A DNA stretch of 64,000 nt from the NCBI GenBank assembly GCA_964531675.1, contig CAZHFW010000003.1, forward strand, positions 62,001 to 126,000, read 5' to 3'. The notes beneath the pieces are model-generated. The model did not search any database and was not told the origin of the DNA. It saw nothing but the letters and a program-made list of their open reading frames with translations. Below are positions 43,151 to 50,775 of the stretch, in pieces. The translations under genes were made by a program, and so were the position numbers. Every line of letters starts with the position of its first letter. Within the stretch, counting starts at the first letter, position 1. Origin of the DNA: CAZHFW01 sp964531675. Its GTDB lineage: Bacteria > Planctomycetota > Phycisphaerae > Phycisphaerales > UBA1924.

Positions 43151-44644
43151 TTACGAGCTGCGCTCCTCGATCTCGGGCAATGGCTTCCCTTCGGGCATGA
43201 GCGAGCGCACCCGCGTCACAACCTCGGGCGGCGGCTCGAGCTCCTTGGCGCTCTTCACGCCCGCGTCCTCGAACTTGCGGAGCGTCGGGGTCACGCGCGA
43301 CTCGAACGAGCCAACCATGTCGTTGAACGAGCCGACCGCCTGGTCCAGGTTCTTCCCGACGCGCCTGGCGTGCGAGTAGAAGTTGCTCACGCGCTCGTGA
43401 AGCTCGCGGCCGAGATCGAAGAGCTCGCGGGCCTGATCCTGCACCTTCTTCTCGCGCCAGCCCACCGCGACGGCGCGGAGCAGGCCGATGAGCGTCGAAG
43501 GCGAGGCCAGGATCACGCCCTTCTGGGCTGCGATGTCGAGCAGATCAGGGCGGCGCGAGAGGGCCGCATCGACGAACTGATCGCCCGGCACGAACATCAC
43601 GACGAACTCGGGAGACGCGTCGTAGTTGGCCCAGTACTTCTTGTTGCCCAGCGCCTGGGTCTGCTCGGCGACGTGCTTGGCGAAGCGGTCGAGGGCCGCG
43701 GACTGCGCCTCGGGAGCGGTCGCGTCCACCGCTTCCATGTAGGCCTGGGTGTTGGTCTTGGCGTCCACCGCGATCACCCTGCCGTTGGGGAGCCTGACTT
43801 CCAGATCGGGACGCTGGATGTTCCCGTCGGCGTCGAAGAGGGTGGACTGTTCTGCAAAATCGCAATAGTTCGTCATGCCCGCGAGCTCAGCGACCCGGCG
43901 GAGCTGGATCTCGCCGTAGCGCCCGCGGACTTCGGGCTTGGAGAGCGCCTTGGTGAGCTTGCTCGCCTCGTTGCGCAGGAGCTCGCTGGCCCGCGTGGCG
44001 TGACCGATCTGCTCGGCCAGCGAAGCGTGCTGAGAAAGCCTGGCCTTCTCGATCTCCGCGAGCTTCTCGTCGGTGCGCTTGAGCGTCTCTTCGATGGGCT
44101 TGACCAGCGCCTCGACCGCGATCTTTCCCTTGGACATCTCGCTCGCGTGCGCCTGCTGTTGCTGCTTGAAGCGCTCGTCGGCGAGCTTGAGCAGGTCATC
44201 CGCGGATCGGCGCAAGGCGTCGGAGGCCAGGGCCTTGAACTTCTCTTCGAGCTGCGCATGGGCCTGCGCGAGGCGGCGCTCGAGCTCCTCGCGTGAGCGA
44301 TCGGCGGCCTCGCGCTGCTCCTGGAGCGCCCGGACGTGCTGCTCTTCATCCTCGGCCCGCGCGGTCTTCTCGGCGCGGAGTTCCTGATCGCGGGCAGCCA
44401 GCTCGACCTTGGTCGCGGTGAGCTGATCGGCGCGGAGCTGTTCGTCCCGGCGGGAGGCCTCGAGCTCGCCCGAGAGTCTGCCCAGGTCGGCGCGGACGCT
44501 GTCGCGTTCGGCCCGCATCGCGGCCAGCTCGGCCTGAGCCGTCGCGGCCTGCGCCCGGGCCTTGCCCAGAACGCTCAGCGCGTACACCAATCCGCCCGCC
44601 GCTGCGAGCGCCACCAACGCCAGAATCACCTCGATCGGACCCAT
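43151..44644 (-). CDS. rmuC: RmuC-family protein
   Basis: 497 residues. One N-terminal transmembrane helix (EVILALVALAAAGGLVYAL), a long coiled coil (about 28-230, with repeated Glu/Arg/Ala heptads), then the conserved RmuC nuclease-like domain: GRYGEIQLRRVAELAGM, RPDLEVRLPNGRVIAVDAKTNTQAY (PD-(D/E)XK-like core), FVVMFVPGDQFVDAAL and ASPSTLIGLLRAVAVGWREKK. RmuC limits recombination at inverted repeats in E. coli, possibly by cleaving DNA structures. Last gene of the run DUF885 - PH-like - rmuC; the gap to the previous stop is 24 nt. A TATACT 6 nt before ATG may give it a separate leaderless transcript. Confidence 0.94.
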   Translation of the reverse strand: MGPIEVILALVALAAAGGLVYALSVLGKARAQAATAQAELAAMRAERDSVRADLGRLSGELEASRRDEQLRADQLTATKVELAARDQELRAEKTARAEDEEQHVRALQEQREAADRSREELERRLAQAHAQLEEKFKALASDALRRSADDLLKLADERFKQQQQAHASEMSKGKIAVEALVKPIEETLKRTDEKLAEIEKARLSQHASLAEQIGHATRASELLRNEASKLTKALSKPEVRGRYGEIQLRRVAELAGMTNYCDFAEQSTLFDADGNIQRPDLEVRLPNGRVIAVDAKTNTQAYMEAVDATAPEAQSAALDRFAKHVAEQTQALGNKKYWANYDASPEFVVMFVPGDQFVDAALSRRPDLLDIAAQKGVILASPSTLIGLLRAVAVGWREKKVQDQARELFDLGRELHERVSNFYSHARRVGKNLDQAVGSFNDMVGSFESRVTPTLRKFEDAGVKSAKELEPPPEVVTRVRSLMPEGKPLPEIEERSS

Positions 44645-44650
44645 GATCGC

Positions 44651-44656
44651 AGTATA
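44651..44656 (-). promoter_or_regulatory. -10-like hexamer for a predicted leaderless rmuC
   Basis: Minus strand TATACT, six nt, ATG. It lies in the 24-nt gap after the preceding gene; no Shine-Dalgarno is present. Confidence 0.55.
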
Positions 44657-44668
44657 CCACAGACCCGA

Positions 44669-45169
44669 TCAAAGTCCTGACGAAATCCCAGGATTCAGGA
44701 GCGCCGCCAGTTCGGCGTGGCGTCGGGAGCCGATGAGCAGCATCGAGCCATCGTCGAGGGTGAGCAGCACGCCCTGGTCGCCAGCGATCGTGAAGCACTT
44801 CCCGTATTTCTTGGAGCGCTTGGGCCCCCACCCGCCCATGTCGGACATGGGATCGAAGCTCACCGCGTCGGCGGTGAGAATCCGGCGGCGCTCCACCTTC
44901 GTGGTCGGAAACGGCGCAAAGCGGACGCGGACAAAGCGCTCGTCGACGCTCGTCGTGAGCCTGAAGCCAAAGAGCATCAGCGCGTCGAGGAGAAGCACCA
45001 GCCCCGCGACTCCGAACACAATTGGTTGCTGGGACGGCGGGGACTTCAGCCCGACCGCGATTACCATCGCGAGCACCGTCAGCGAGGACATCGGGACCAT
45101 GACCCGGATGATCAGGTTCTGCCAGAGGTGCTGGACCTCGCGGAACTGTTCCTGCTCGGGCTGCGTCAC
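44669..45169 (-). CDS. Membrane protein with PH-like C-terminal domain
   Basis: 166 residues. Two transmembrane helices (about 22-41, LIIRVMVPMSSLTVLAMVIAV region, and 50-68, IVFGVAGLVLLLDALMLFGF). The soluble part is strand-rich: LTTSVDERFVRVRFAPFPTTKVERRRI, then GGWGPKRSKKYGKCFTIAGDQGVLLTLDDGSMLLIGSRRHAELAALL. The GGWG, GVLLTLDDG and IGSRRPEEL-type strand pattern is that of bacterial PH-like (bPH) domains. Function unknown. The start overlaps the end of the DUF885 gene by 4 nt, indicating translational coupling. Confidence 0.8.
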   Translation of the reverse strand: MTQPEQEQFREVQHLWQNLIIRVMVPMSSLTVLAMVIAVGLKSPPSQQPIVFGVAGLVLLLDALMLFGFRLTTSVDERFVRVRFAPFPTTKVERRRILTADAVSFDPMSDMGGWGPKRSKKYGKCFTIAGDQGVLLTLDDGSMLLIGSRRHAELAALLNPGISSGL

Positions 45170-47004
45170 TTGGTCGTCACCTTGCCCGCGATCCAGGCGT
45201 CGATCTGGTGCTCAAGCACGGGCAAGGGCAACGCGCCGCCACCGAGCAGCACATCGTGGAACTCGCGGAGATCGAAGCTGGCGCCGAGTTTCTGGCTCGC
45301 GCGGGAGCGCAAGGCCTGGATCTGGAGCTCGCCGATCTTGTACGCGCAGGCCTGGCCGGGCCATCCGATGTAGCGGTCGATCTCGCTGCTCAGGTCGGTC
45401 TCGGTGCCCGCGGTGTTCTCGAGCATGTAGTCCAGCGCCCGCTGGCGGGGCCAGCGCTGCACATGCAGGCCTGTGTCCACGACGAGCCTGGCGGCACGCC
45501 ACATCTCGTCGGAGAGTCGTCCGAAGTAGTCGTACGGATCGGCGTAGAAACCGCGCGAGCGATCGCCCCCGGTGGCGTGCTCGGCGCTCATCTCGAGCCC
45601 CAGGCTCTCGGAGTACAGCGCCCATCCTTCGACGAACGCGGTGTAGCCGAGCAACGTCCGGAACTGGTGCAACCCTTCGAGCTCGTCGGCGATCGAGAGC
45701 TGGAGATGATGTCCCGGGACGCTCTCGTGGAGCGTGAGCGAGACCATGCCGTACTTGGGCCGCTGGTCGAGCTGATACGTGTTCACCATGAAATAGCCCG
45801 GCACGCCTGTGCGGATCGAGCCCGGGTAGCAGAAGGCCGCGGGCGCGGTCGCGGACATGTACTCGGGGAGCTCGCGCACGCCCCACGGATTGCGTGGGAG
45901 CGTGCGGAGGAGCTTGGGAAGCTCGGCGTCGATGCGCTTGCCCAGGTCTCGGTAGTCGCGCAGCATCTCGCGCTTGTCGGTGTAGTAGAACCTCGGGTTG
46001 GTGCGCAGGTCCGTGATGAACGCCTTGAGCAGCTCATCGCCCTTGAGCGTGTCCTTGGCGGGAAAGTCTGTCTCCGCGATGCACTTGAGCATCTCACTCT
46101 TGATCCGCGCAACCTCTTCGAGCCCGCGCTGGTGCACCTGCTCGGGCGACATGCCCGTCGTCGTGTGCCACTTGAGCTGGTAGGCGTAGGCCTCGGGTCC
46201 ATCCACACCCTCGGAGATCCCGAGCGTGGCCCGGCCGGCGGGCTCGTACTCCTCGGTCAGGAACTTGGCGAGCTTGCGGTACGCGGGCACGATCCCCTTG
46301 GAGATCGCCTCGCGCGCCCGTGCGGCTGCGTCGCGCCCGACGTCGCTTGATGCAAAGGGCTTGTAGAAAGGGCTCAGCTCGGGGTTCTTCTCGATCTCGG
46401 GCGTCGCTTGCGCCAGCGCCTGTGCCGCAGCATTGCCGAGGACGATCTTCGGAGGCACCCGGCCCGCCTTCATCCCCAGCCTCATCTGCGCGATCTGCTC
46501 ATCGATCACCCGCGGCACGTGCTCGATGCGGGAGACGTAGTCCGCGTAGTGCCTGGGCGTCAGCATCGGGATGGAGTCGGACATCTGCGGCAGCCAGATC
46601 TGCGGGCCGTCCTGCGTGTTGACCGGCATCTGCTCCTGGTGGAACCGCTCACCCTCGATGCCGATGCGCAGTTCATAGAGCAGCAGATCGAGATTCAGCT
46701 TGTCCGCGGGCGCGAGACTCGCGCTGTCGATCGCCTCGGCGCGCTTGAGGAACGCGCGAACCTCCAGGTGACGCCGTTCGTACGCCTCAACGCTCTCCTC
46801 CTGGAGCTTGTCGTTGAAGCGCTCATCGCCGCGCGCGGAGGCGGTGAGGGGAGACTCGCGGAACAGAAAGTTCACGTAGTCGTCCAGCAGCACATCCACC
46901 GGGGAGCGGGCCGGCTGGGCGCTGGCAAACCCCGCGATCAGCGCGGCGACCAAACCCGCCTTGGCGATCCTTCCGAAACCTTCGACGATCCGCCGGCTCA
47001 ACAT
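45166..47004 (-). CDS. Exported DUF885-family putative zinc metalloprotease
   Basis: 612 residues. Signal peptide of about 29 residues (AGLVAALIAGFASA). DUF885 proteins are long helical gluzincin-like peptidases. The zinc motif here is LHESVPGHHLQLSIADE (HExxxGH), and the downstream Glu is in VEGWALYSESLG, 30-40 residues later. RYIGWPGQACAYKIGELQIQALR near the C-terminus is also typical. Both metal-binding parts are intact, so it is probably active, substrate unknown. SD AAAGGA precedes the ATG. First gene of a three-gene run with the PH-like and rmuC genes. Confidence 0.92.
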   Translation of the reverse strand: MLSRRIVEGFGRIAKAGLVAALIAGFASAQPARSPVDVLLDDYVNFLFRESPLTASARGDERFNDKLQEESVEAYERRHLEVRAFLKRAEAIDSASLAPADKLNLDLLLYELRIGIEGERFHQEQMPVNTQDGPQIWLPQMSDSIPMLTPRHYADYVSRIEHVPRVIDEQIAQMRLGMKAGRVPPKIVLGNAAAQALAQATPEIEKNPELSPFYKPFASSDVGRDAAARAREAISKGIVPAYRKLAKFLTEEYEPAGRATLGISEGVDGPEAYAYQLKWHTTTGMSPEQVHQRGLEEVARIKSEMLKCIAETDFPAKDTLKGDELLKAFITDLRTNPRFYYTDKREMLRDYRDLGKRIDAELPKLLRTLPRNPWGVRELPEYMSATAPAAFCYPGSIRTGVPGYFMVNTYQLDQRPKYGMVSLTLHESVPGHHLQLSIADELEGLHQFRTLLGYTAFVEGWALYSESLGLEMSAEHATGGDRSRGFYADPYDYFGRLSDEMWRAARLVVDTGLHVQRWPRQRALDYMLENTAGTETDLSSEIDRYIGWPGQACAYKIGELQIQALRSRASQKLGASFDLREFHDVLLGGGALPLPVLEHQIDAWIAGKVTTK

Positions 47005-47099
47005 GCCCTCGGTCCTTTCCGATCAATCCCACATCGCCAGCGGGGTCCCGGAAGCACCCACCCCGGCGGGGTGGCAGTATGCCCGATCACCCGGACTGC

Positions 47100-47126
47100 T
47101 TGCCTGGGACCAAAGCGGGCTACAAT
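47100..47126 (+). promoter_or_regulatory. Probable promoter of tRNA-Gln
   Basis: TTGCCT (47100-47105) and TACAAT (47121-47126), spacer 15 nt (16 if CTTGCC is used). The -10 is good; the spacer is short. tRNA starts 54 nt after the -10. Confidence 0.5.
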
Positions 47127-47179
47127 CGGGCTCCTTCGGTGACGGCTCGCCCACGCCGAAGGTTGGTTTGGTTCATGTT

Positions 47180-47250
47180 TGGGGATTGGTGTAACGGTAG
47201 CACAACTGACTCTGGATCAGTTAGTCAAGGTTCAAATCCTTGATCCCCAG
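47180..47250 (+). tRNA. tRNA-Gln (anticodon CTG)
   Basis: Folds as a normal cloverleaf by hand. Acceptor TGGGGAT pairs with ATCCCCA (47243-47249), discriminator G. D arm GTGT/GCAC with loop AACGGTA. Anticodon arm ACTGA/TCAGT with loop CTCTGGA, so positions 34-36 are CTG (47212-47214). Variable loop of 4 nt. T arm CAAGG/CCTTG with loop TTCAAAT. CCA is not encoded. It reads CAG codons. A terminator follows 10 nt later, so it is a single-tRNA transcript. Confidence 0.93.
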
Positions 47251-47576
47251 TTCGCGACGAAGGCCGGGTTTTCCCGGCCTTTTTCGTTGGAGCCATCGAT
47301 TGCAGCGACAGGCTGCGGGCGCGAATCGCGCTCCGGCGGTCCGGCGAAACAGTCAGGTCTTCAAACTTCACGCCCCCTCGGGCGTCTGACGTTGGCCGAA
47401 GCTCGCATTCTGATTTGCGGATTCTGTTTGGATCTGCCGTTCTTTCCCCCGGGGCGGCAATGCGGGCTTGGCGGGGGCGTTGAGCCGATGTTCTGCCTCC
47501 CGGCGTTCGCTGGGATCGGACTTTGCCCTTTCGGCCCGGCGTGAGCCAGTGAGAGGGGCAGCTGCTCGGAGCATTC
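47251..47576. other. Intergenic region between tRNA-Gln and the pseudopilin gene
   Basis: 326 bp: a terminator at the left (47260-47286), then sequence with no gene, repeat or confident promoter. The pseudopilin has GGAG 6 nt before its ATG. Confidence 0.4.
47260..47286 (+). terminator. Terminator of tRNA-Gln
   Basis: AAGGCCGGG (47260-47268), loop TTTT, CCCGGCCTT (47273-47281), then TTTCG. Outer bases CGACGA/TTCGTTG can extend the stem. Confidence 0.88.
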
Positions 47577-48197
47577 ATGTCCAGAACGCGTGCTGCATTT
47601 TCGCTGATTGAACTGCTGGTGGTCATCTCGATCATCGCGCTGCTCATCGGCATCCTGCTCCCGACGCTGCCGAAGGTGCGTGACTCGGCCCGCAAGGCCG
47701 CGTGCGGCGCGAGCCTTCGCTCCGTGGGTCAGGCGCTGCAGATGTACCAGTCTCAGTACAAGGACGTCTTCCCCAAGGCGCGGTACATCCCGCGTCCCTG
47801 GCTTTCGGGCGACACCGATCCCTCGCTCCGCGAGGTGATGGCCTCCTACATGGACGCCGAGAACGCCTACCGCTGCCCGGGCGACAAGTGGGTCTTCGAG
47901 GCCGAGTACACCGACGGCCCGGAGACCAAGAAGTGCGGCATGTCCTACATCTACCTGCCAACGCTCAGCGGGCAGAAGTTCGAGGACACCTTCTGGTACA
48001 AGCGGATGCGCAAGACGCCTTCCGACACGCCGGTGAGCTTTGACTTCGACAACGGAAACTTCGAGAAGGAGGACAAGAGCAGCGTCTACGTCCCCTTCTT
48101 CCACGCCAGCCGCAACCTGCTCTTCGCCGACGGCAATGTGGGCAAGTACGTGCCCGAGGCCGATCCGAGCAAGCCGCCGACCCCGCCGCCGGAGTAA
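47577..48197 (+). CDS. Pseudopilin-like protein with prepilin N-terminus
   Basis: 206 residues. The class III signal AAFSLIELLVVISIIALLIGILLP has the prepilin peptidase site (here Ala before Phe rather than the usual Gly) and Glu at mature position 5. The rest is an extended extracellular domain with CPGDKWVF and CGMSYIYLPTL. Its end HASRNLLFADGNVGKYVP resembles the H-x(8-9)-DG motif of planctomycete DUF1559-type pseudopilins. Such proteins are abundant in planctomycetes and presumably form pseudopili for secretion or surface structures. A Pro-rich tail ends the protein. The next gene starts 102 nt downstream on the same strand. Confidence 0.85.
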   Translation: MSRTRAAFSLIELLVVISIIALLIGILLPTLPKVRDSARKAACGASLRSVGQALQMYQSQYKDVFPKARYIPRPWLSGDTDPSLREVMASYMDAENAYRCPGDKWVFEAEYTDGPETKKCGMSYIYLPTLSGQKFEDTFWYKRMRKTPSDTPVSFDFDNGNFEKEDKSSVYVPFFHASRNLLFADGNVGKYVPEADPSKPPTPPPE

Positions 48198-48299
48198 TAA
48201 GCCTCCGGGCCCGACCCCGTCGGGCAGCGTTGACGGCCAGAACCTGTTCAAGACCACCCGACCGACGTTCCTGATAGCGCAGACCCGAGAGGACCACAC

Positions 48300-49049
48300 A
48301 TGTCACAGTCCAGCCTGCTCGACGGCATCGATGTCACCAAGAAGGCGGCCCAGCCCAAGCGTTCGTCCCTGAACGCCAAGTTCGAGAGGAATCGCAAGCC
48401 GATCATGGTCGGACTCCTGGCGGTCATGGGTCTGGGCTCGCTGGTCTACGGCGGGTACTACGCGTGGTCGCATCGCCCGCCGGCGCTCCCGACCAACGCC
48501 AACGAGGCCATCGCGCTGGTGACCTCCAACAAGCTCGATCTGCTTGATCCGGGTCGTCAGGAGCAGTACCTCGATGAGGCGGCCCGCCTGCTGCGCGACC
48601 TGCCCGATGAGGAGCGTCGCAAGCTCTTCCGCGATGACAAGAACCGCGAGGCTCTGGAGCGCATCCGCGAGCAGCAGTTCGACGAGATGGCCAAGAAGTT
48701 CGCCCGAGGCGAAGAGCCCGACTGGCAGAACATGCGTGGTCCGGGCATGGGTCCCGGGATGGGCCCGGGCGCGGGTCGCCCTGATCGCCAGCCCGGCGAG
48801 CAGCCCCCGCCCGGCGCCGGCCCCGATGGCAACGGCGGCCCCGGCCGCGATGGCGGCGGTGGTGGCGGCGGCAATGGCAACGGCCGTGGCGGCAACCGCG
48901 GCAACCCCGACTCCCGCCGCGCCATGATGGACCAGCGCATGGCCCGCAGCCTCAACTCGGGCAACGCCCAGTCGGTCGGCCTCCGCGGCGAGATGATGAA
49001 GCGCATGCAGCAGCAGCGTCAGAGCGGCGGCCCGCAAGGCCCCCGCTGA
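48300..49049 (+). CDS. Membrane-anchored protein with Gly-rich tail
   Basis: 249 residues. A basic cytosolic N-terminus (about 35 residues) precedes one transmembrane helix (IMVGLLAVMGLGSLVYGGYYAW, about 35-56). A charged helical domain follows (60-135: RQEQYLDEAARLLRDLPDEERRKLFRDD and similar), then a disordered Met/Gly/Pro segment and a Gly/Asn-rich run near 175-200. The last 50 residues are again helical and Met/Gln/Arg-rich. SD-like GAGAGGA precedes ATG. It could be cotranscribed with the pseudopilin before it. No family recognised. Confidence 0.75.
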   Translation: MSQSSLLDGIDVTKKAAQPKRSSLNAKFERNRKPIMVGLLAVMGLGSLVYGGYYAWSHRPPALPTNANEAIALVTSNKLDLLDPGRQEQYLDEAARLLRDLPDEERRKLFRDDKNREALERIREQQFDEMAKKFARGEEPDWQNMRGPGMGPGMGPGAGRPDRQPGEQPPPGAGPDGNGGPGRDGGGGGGGNGNGRGGNRGNPDSRRAMMDQRMARSLNSGNAQSVGLRGEMMKRMQQQRQSGGPQGPR

Positions 49050-49066
49050 TCGCTCCAACCCCAAAA

Positions 49067-49104
49067 ATGAAAAGGGCCCGCGTTGATCGCGGGCCCTTTT
49101 TCAT
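49067..49104. terminator. Bidirectional terminator
   Basis: AAAAGGGCCCGCG (49070-49082), loop TTGAT, CGCGGGCCCTTTT (49088-49100), with ATGA/TCAT extending the stem. It separates convergent genes at 49049 and 49123. Confidence 0.88.
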
Positions 49105-49122
49105 TGATGCTCGCCGGATGAT

Positions 49123-49503
49123 TCAGGACTTCATGTTCTTGGCAGCATCGGCCTCGGCCTTGGCCAGGATCTCGTCCTTGCCCTTGGCGTCCATCTCGTT
49201 GAACGACTCGACGCAGTCGTTGCAGCAGAAGCCGATGTTCTTGCCCTTGTAGGCGACAACGACCATCTTCTCCGCGCCGTGCCCGCCGATCGGGCAGATC
49301 TTGTTGATCGGGGTCGCGTCGACCTTGGCCTTCTTGCCGTCGGTGCAGCAGGCCTGCGAGCCATCGCACTTGCCGTCACACTTCCCGCCGCAGGCTTCCT
49401 TGCACGCCGCCGGGTCGCTGCAGGTCTTGGCTTTCTGGTTGGACTGGCACGCGCCCATGGCGAGCAGGGCGGCGACCGACAACATCATGGCAATCTTCTT
49501 CAC
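49123..49503 (-). CDS. Cys-rich lipoprotein with YHS/TRASH-like metal-binding domain
   Basis: 126 residues from GTG 49503, chosen because AAAGGAG lies 5 nt upstream and it places the lipobox correctly (LLAMGAC, lipid Cys 19). A Cys-rich part follows, ACKEACGGKCDGKCDGSQACC. The C-terminal half NKICPIGGHGAEKMVVVAYKGKNIGFCC then NDCVESF has the spacing of YHS/TRASH domains (CP...G...VxYxGxxxxFCCxxC), which bind copper or other metals. It contains ten or more Cys in the mature chain. First of three Cys-rich exported proteins on this strand by coordinate (last in transcription order). Role inferred: metal binding at the membrane outer face. Confidence 0.82.
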   Translation of the reverse strand: MKKIAMMLSVAALLAMGACQSNQKAKTCSDPAACKEACGGKCDGKCDGSQACCTDGKKAKVDATPINKICPIGGHGAEKMVVVAYKGKNIGFCCNDCVESFNEMDAKGKDEILAKAEADAAKNMKS

Positions 49504-49508
49504 GGGCT

Positions 49509-49515
49509 CTCCTTT
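49509..49515 (-). promoter_or_regulatory. Shine-Dalgarno deciding the GTG start of the YHS-like lipoprotein
   Basis: AAAGGAG on the minus strand, 5 nt before GTG at 49503. The longer reading from 49560 would bury the lipoprotein signal 20 residues inside. Confidence 0.65.
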
Positions 49516-49637
49516 GAATGCTTCGCTCAGGCGAGTTCGCCAGAGCGTCCGGATATTCAACGCTTCTATCAGAGGTTATGCGAAACGAGGCCGGAAAGCA
49601 CGGGGGGCCCCTTCGAGCCCCCGGGTGCGTCAGATCA

Positions 49638-49928
49638 CTAGAGGCACGAGGTGGCGCAGCCGCCGCCGCCACAGCAACCCCCCTGGCAACCCGCGGACTG
49701 GGTGGCCGTCGTCGAGCAGGACTGCATCTGGCGGCAAGAACCGCCATCGCAGCAACCGCCATCACAGCAGCCCCCGGAGCAGCCGCCGCTGCCACAGGCG
49801 CACGAGGTGCAGGAGCAGTTCGGGCAGCCGCAGGCCTCCGCGGACTCGGAAGCGGAACGGGAAGCCGAGGCGCCGATGGCCAGCAGCGCAGCCAGACCCG
49901 CAGCGGACAGAATGATCGCCTTACGCAT
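49638..49928 (-). CDS. Very Cys-rich small exported protein
   Basis: 96 residues. Signal peptide of about 23-25 residues (MRKAIILSAAGLAALLAIGASA). The mature chain of about 70 residues has 18 Cys, in CGCPNCSCTSCACGSGGCSGG, two CCDGG units, and CCGGGGCATSCL at the end. I avoid naming a family; it looks metallothionein-like in composition but lacks a known signature. SD AAGGAG lies 6 nt before ATG, so expression is likely strong. It sits 134 nt upstream of the YHS-like lipoprotein in transcription order. Confidence 0.8.
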   Translation of the reverse strand: MRKAIILSAAGLAALLAIGASASRSASESAEACGCPNCSCTSCACGSGGCSGGCCDGGCCDGGSCRQMQSCSTTATQSAGCQGGCCGGGGCATSCL

Positions 49929-50106
49929 GAGAAACTCCTTGTGCCGGAACGGGGGTGTTTGGCCCAAGCCGTCCGGGAGGCCCGGTTCTCGCCTCAGAAA
50001 GAGGGGGCGCGATGCCCAGATGGAGAACCAGGCGTGTGTGTGATTGGTTGGATGAAGACGCGATGACGCCGCGGGCGCGCAATGCAGCCCGCGCGCACGG
50101 CTCGCG

Positions 50107-50658
50107 CTAGATCAACCACACACTCAGGAGTGCGCGCTGCTTGCCCCGATCAACCAGCGCCGGCGTCCGGAACTGGACGTTCTGGGGCTGCGCCACCAAC
50201 TCGGGGAGACGCATCGGGATCCGCACCAGGATCGCCGGAATGCTCTTGAAGGAAACCGTCCGCACCTCGCGGGGCTGCACCGGCGTCGGAGGACCACGCT
50301 GGATCGTGCACCCGCACCGCTGGCAGTTGCCCGTCGACGCGGCGTCCGCCTGAGGCTGACGGCAGCAGTCATCGACGTCCGCCGCCTGATCAGGGTCGGT
50401 CAGCGCCGCACTCGCCAAGTCGGACTTGGACGTGTCGGAGTTGGACTCGGGCTTGCAGCAGCACTCGTCGGAGCCGCAGCACGAGGCATCAGCCGCAGCA
50501 ACCTGCTTCGCAGCGGGCGTTCCGCAGCCCATGGCTGCATCGGGGCAAACTGCGACGCCCACGAACTGGGCAGCCAAGACACCCAACGCCATCAGGACGG
50601 GCAGGAACGCGCTGCGCCAGTGGCCAAGGGCGTGCGAGATGGGCCCGCGAAGGCTCAT
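50107..50658 (-). CDS. Exported Cys-rich protein with N-terminal membrane helix
   Basis: 183 residues from ATG 50658. A hydrophobic signal or anchor (FLPVLMALGVLAAQFVGVAV, about 18-37) is followed by Cys clusters SCCGSDECCCKPE, DDCCRQPQAD and NCQRCGCTIQRG. The C-terminal 60 residues lack Cys and look strand-like (REVRTVSFKSIPAILVRIPMRLPELVAQP). A GATAAT six nt before the ATG suggests a leaderless transcript. It is upstream of the other two Cys-rich genes on the same strand. The domain pattern recalls small proteins encoded near heavy-metal efflux systems, but no efflux pump is present here. Confidence 0.72.
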   Translation of the reverse strand: MSLRGPISHALGHWRSAFLPVLMALGVLAAQFVGVAVCPDAAMGCGTPAAKQVAAADASCCGSDECCCKPESNSDTSKSDLASAALTDPDQAADVDDCCRQPQADAASTGNCQRCGCTIQRGPPTPVQPREVRTVSFKSIPAILVRIPMRLPELVAQPQNVQFRTPALVDRGKQRALLSVWLI

Positions 50659-50664
50659 ACACCC

Positions 50665-50670
50665 ATTATC
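50665..50670 (-). promoter_or_regulatory. -10-like hexamer for a predicted leaderless gene
   Basis: Minus strand GATAAT, six nt, ATG at 50658. It deviates from TATAAT only at the first base. No Shine-Dalgarno of 5 bases. Confidence 0.45.
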
Positions 50671-50775
50671 CGAGTTCGAAGTCCGGAGTTCTCGTCGTCG
50701 CTCGGAATTTCGTTCTGGACCGGCTATGGGACCGGACAGCTTGCGAACCAAAGTGGCCCGCAGCTCGTTCCAGCT

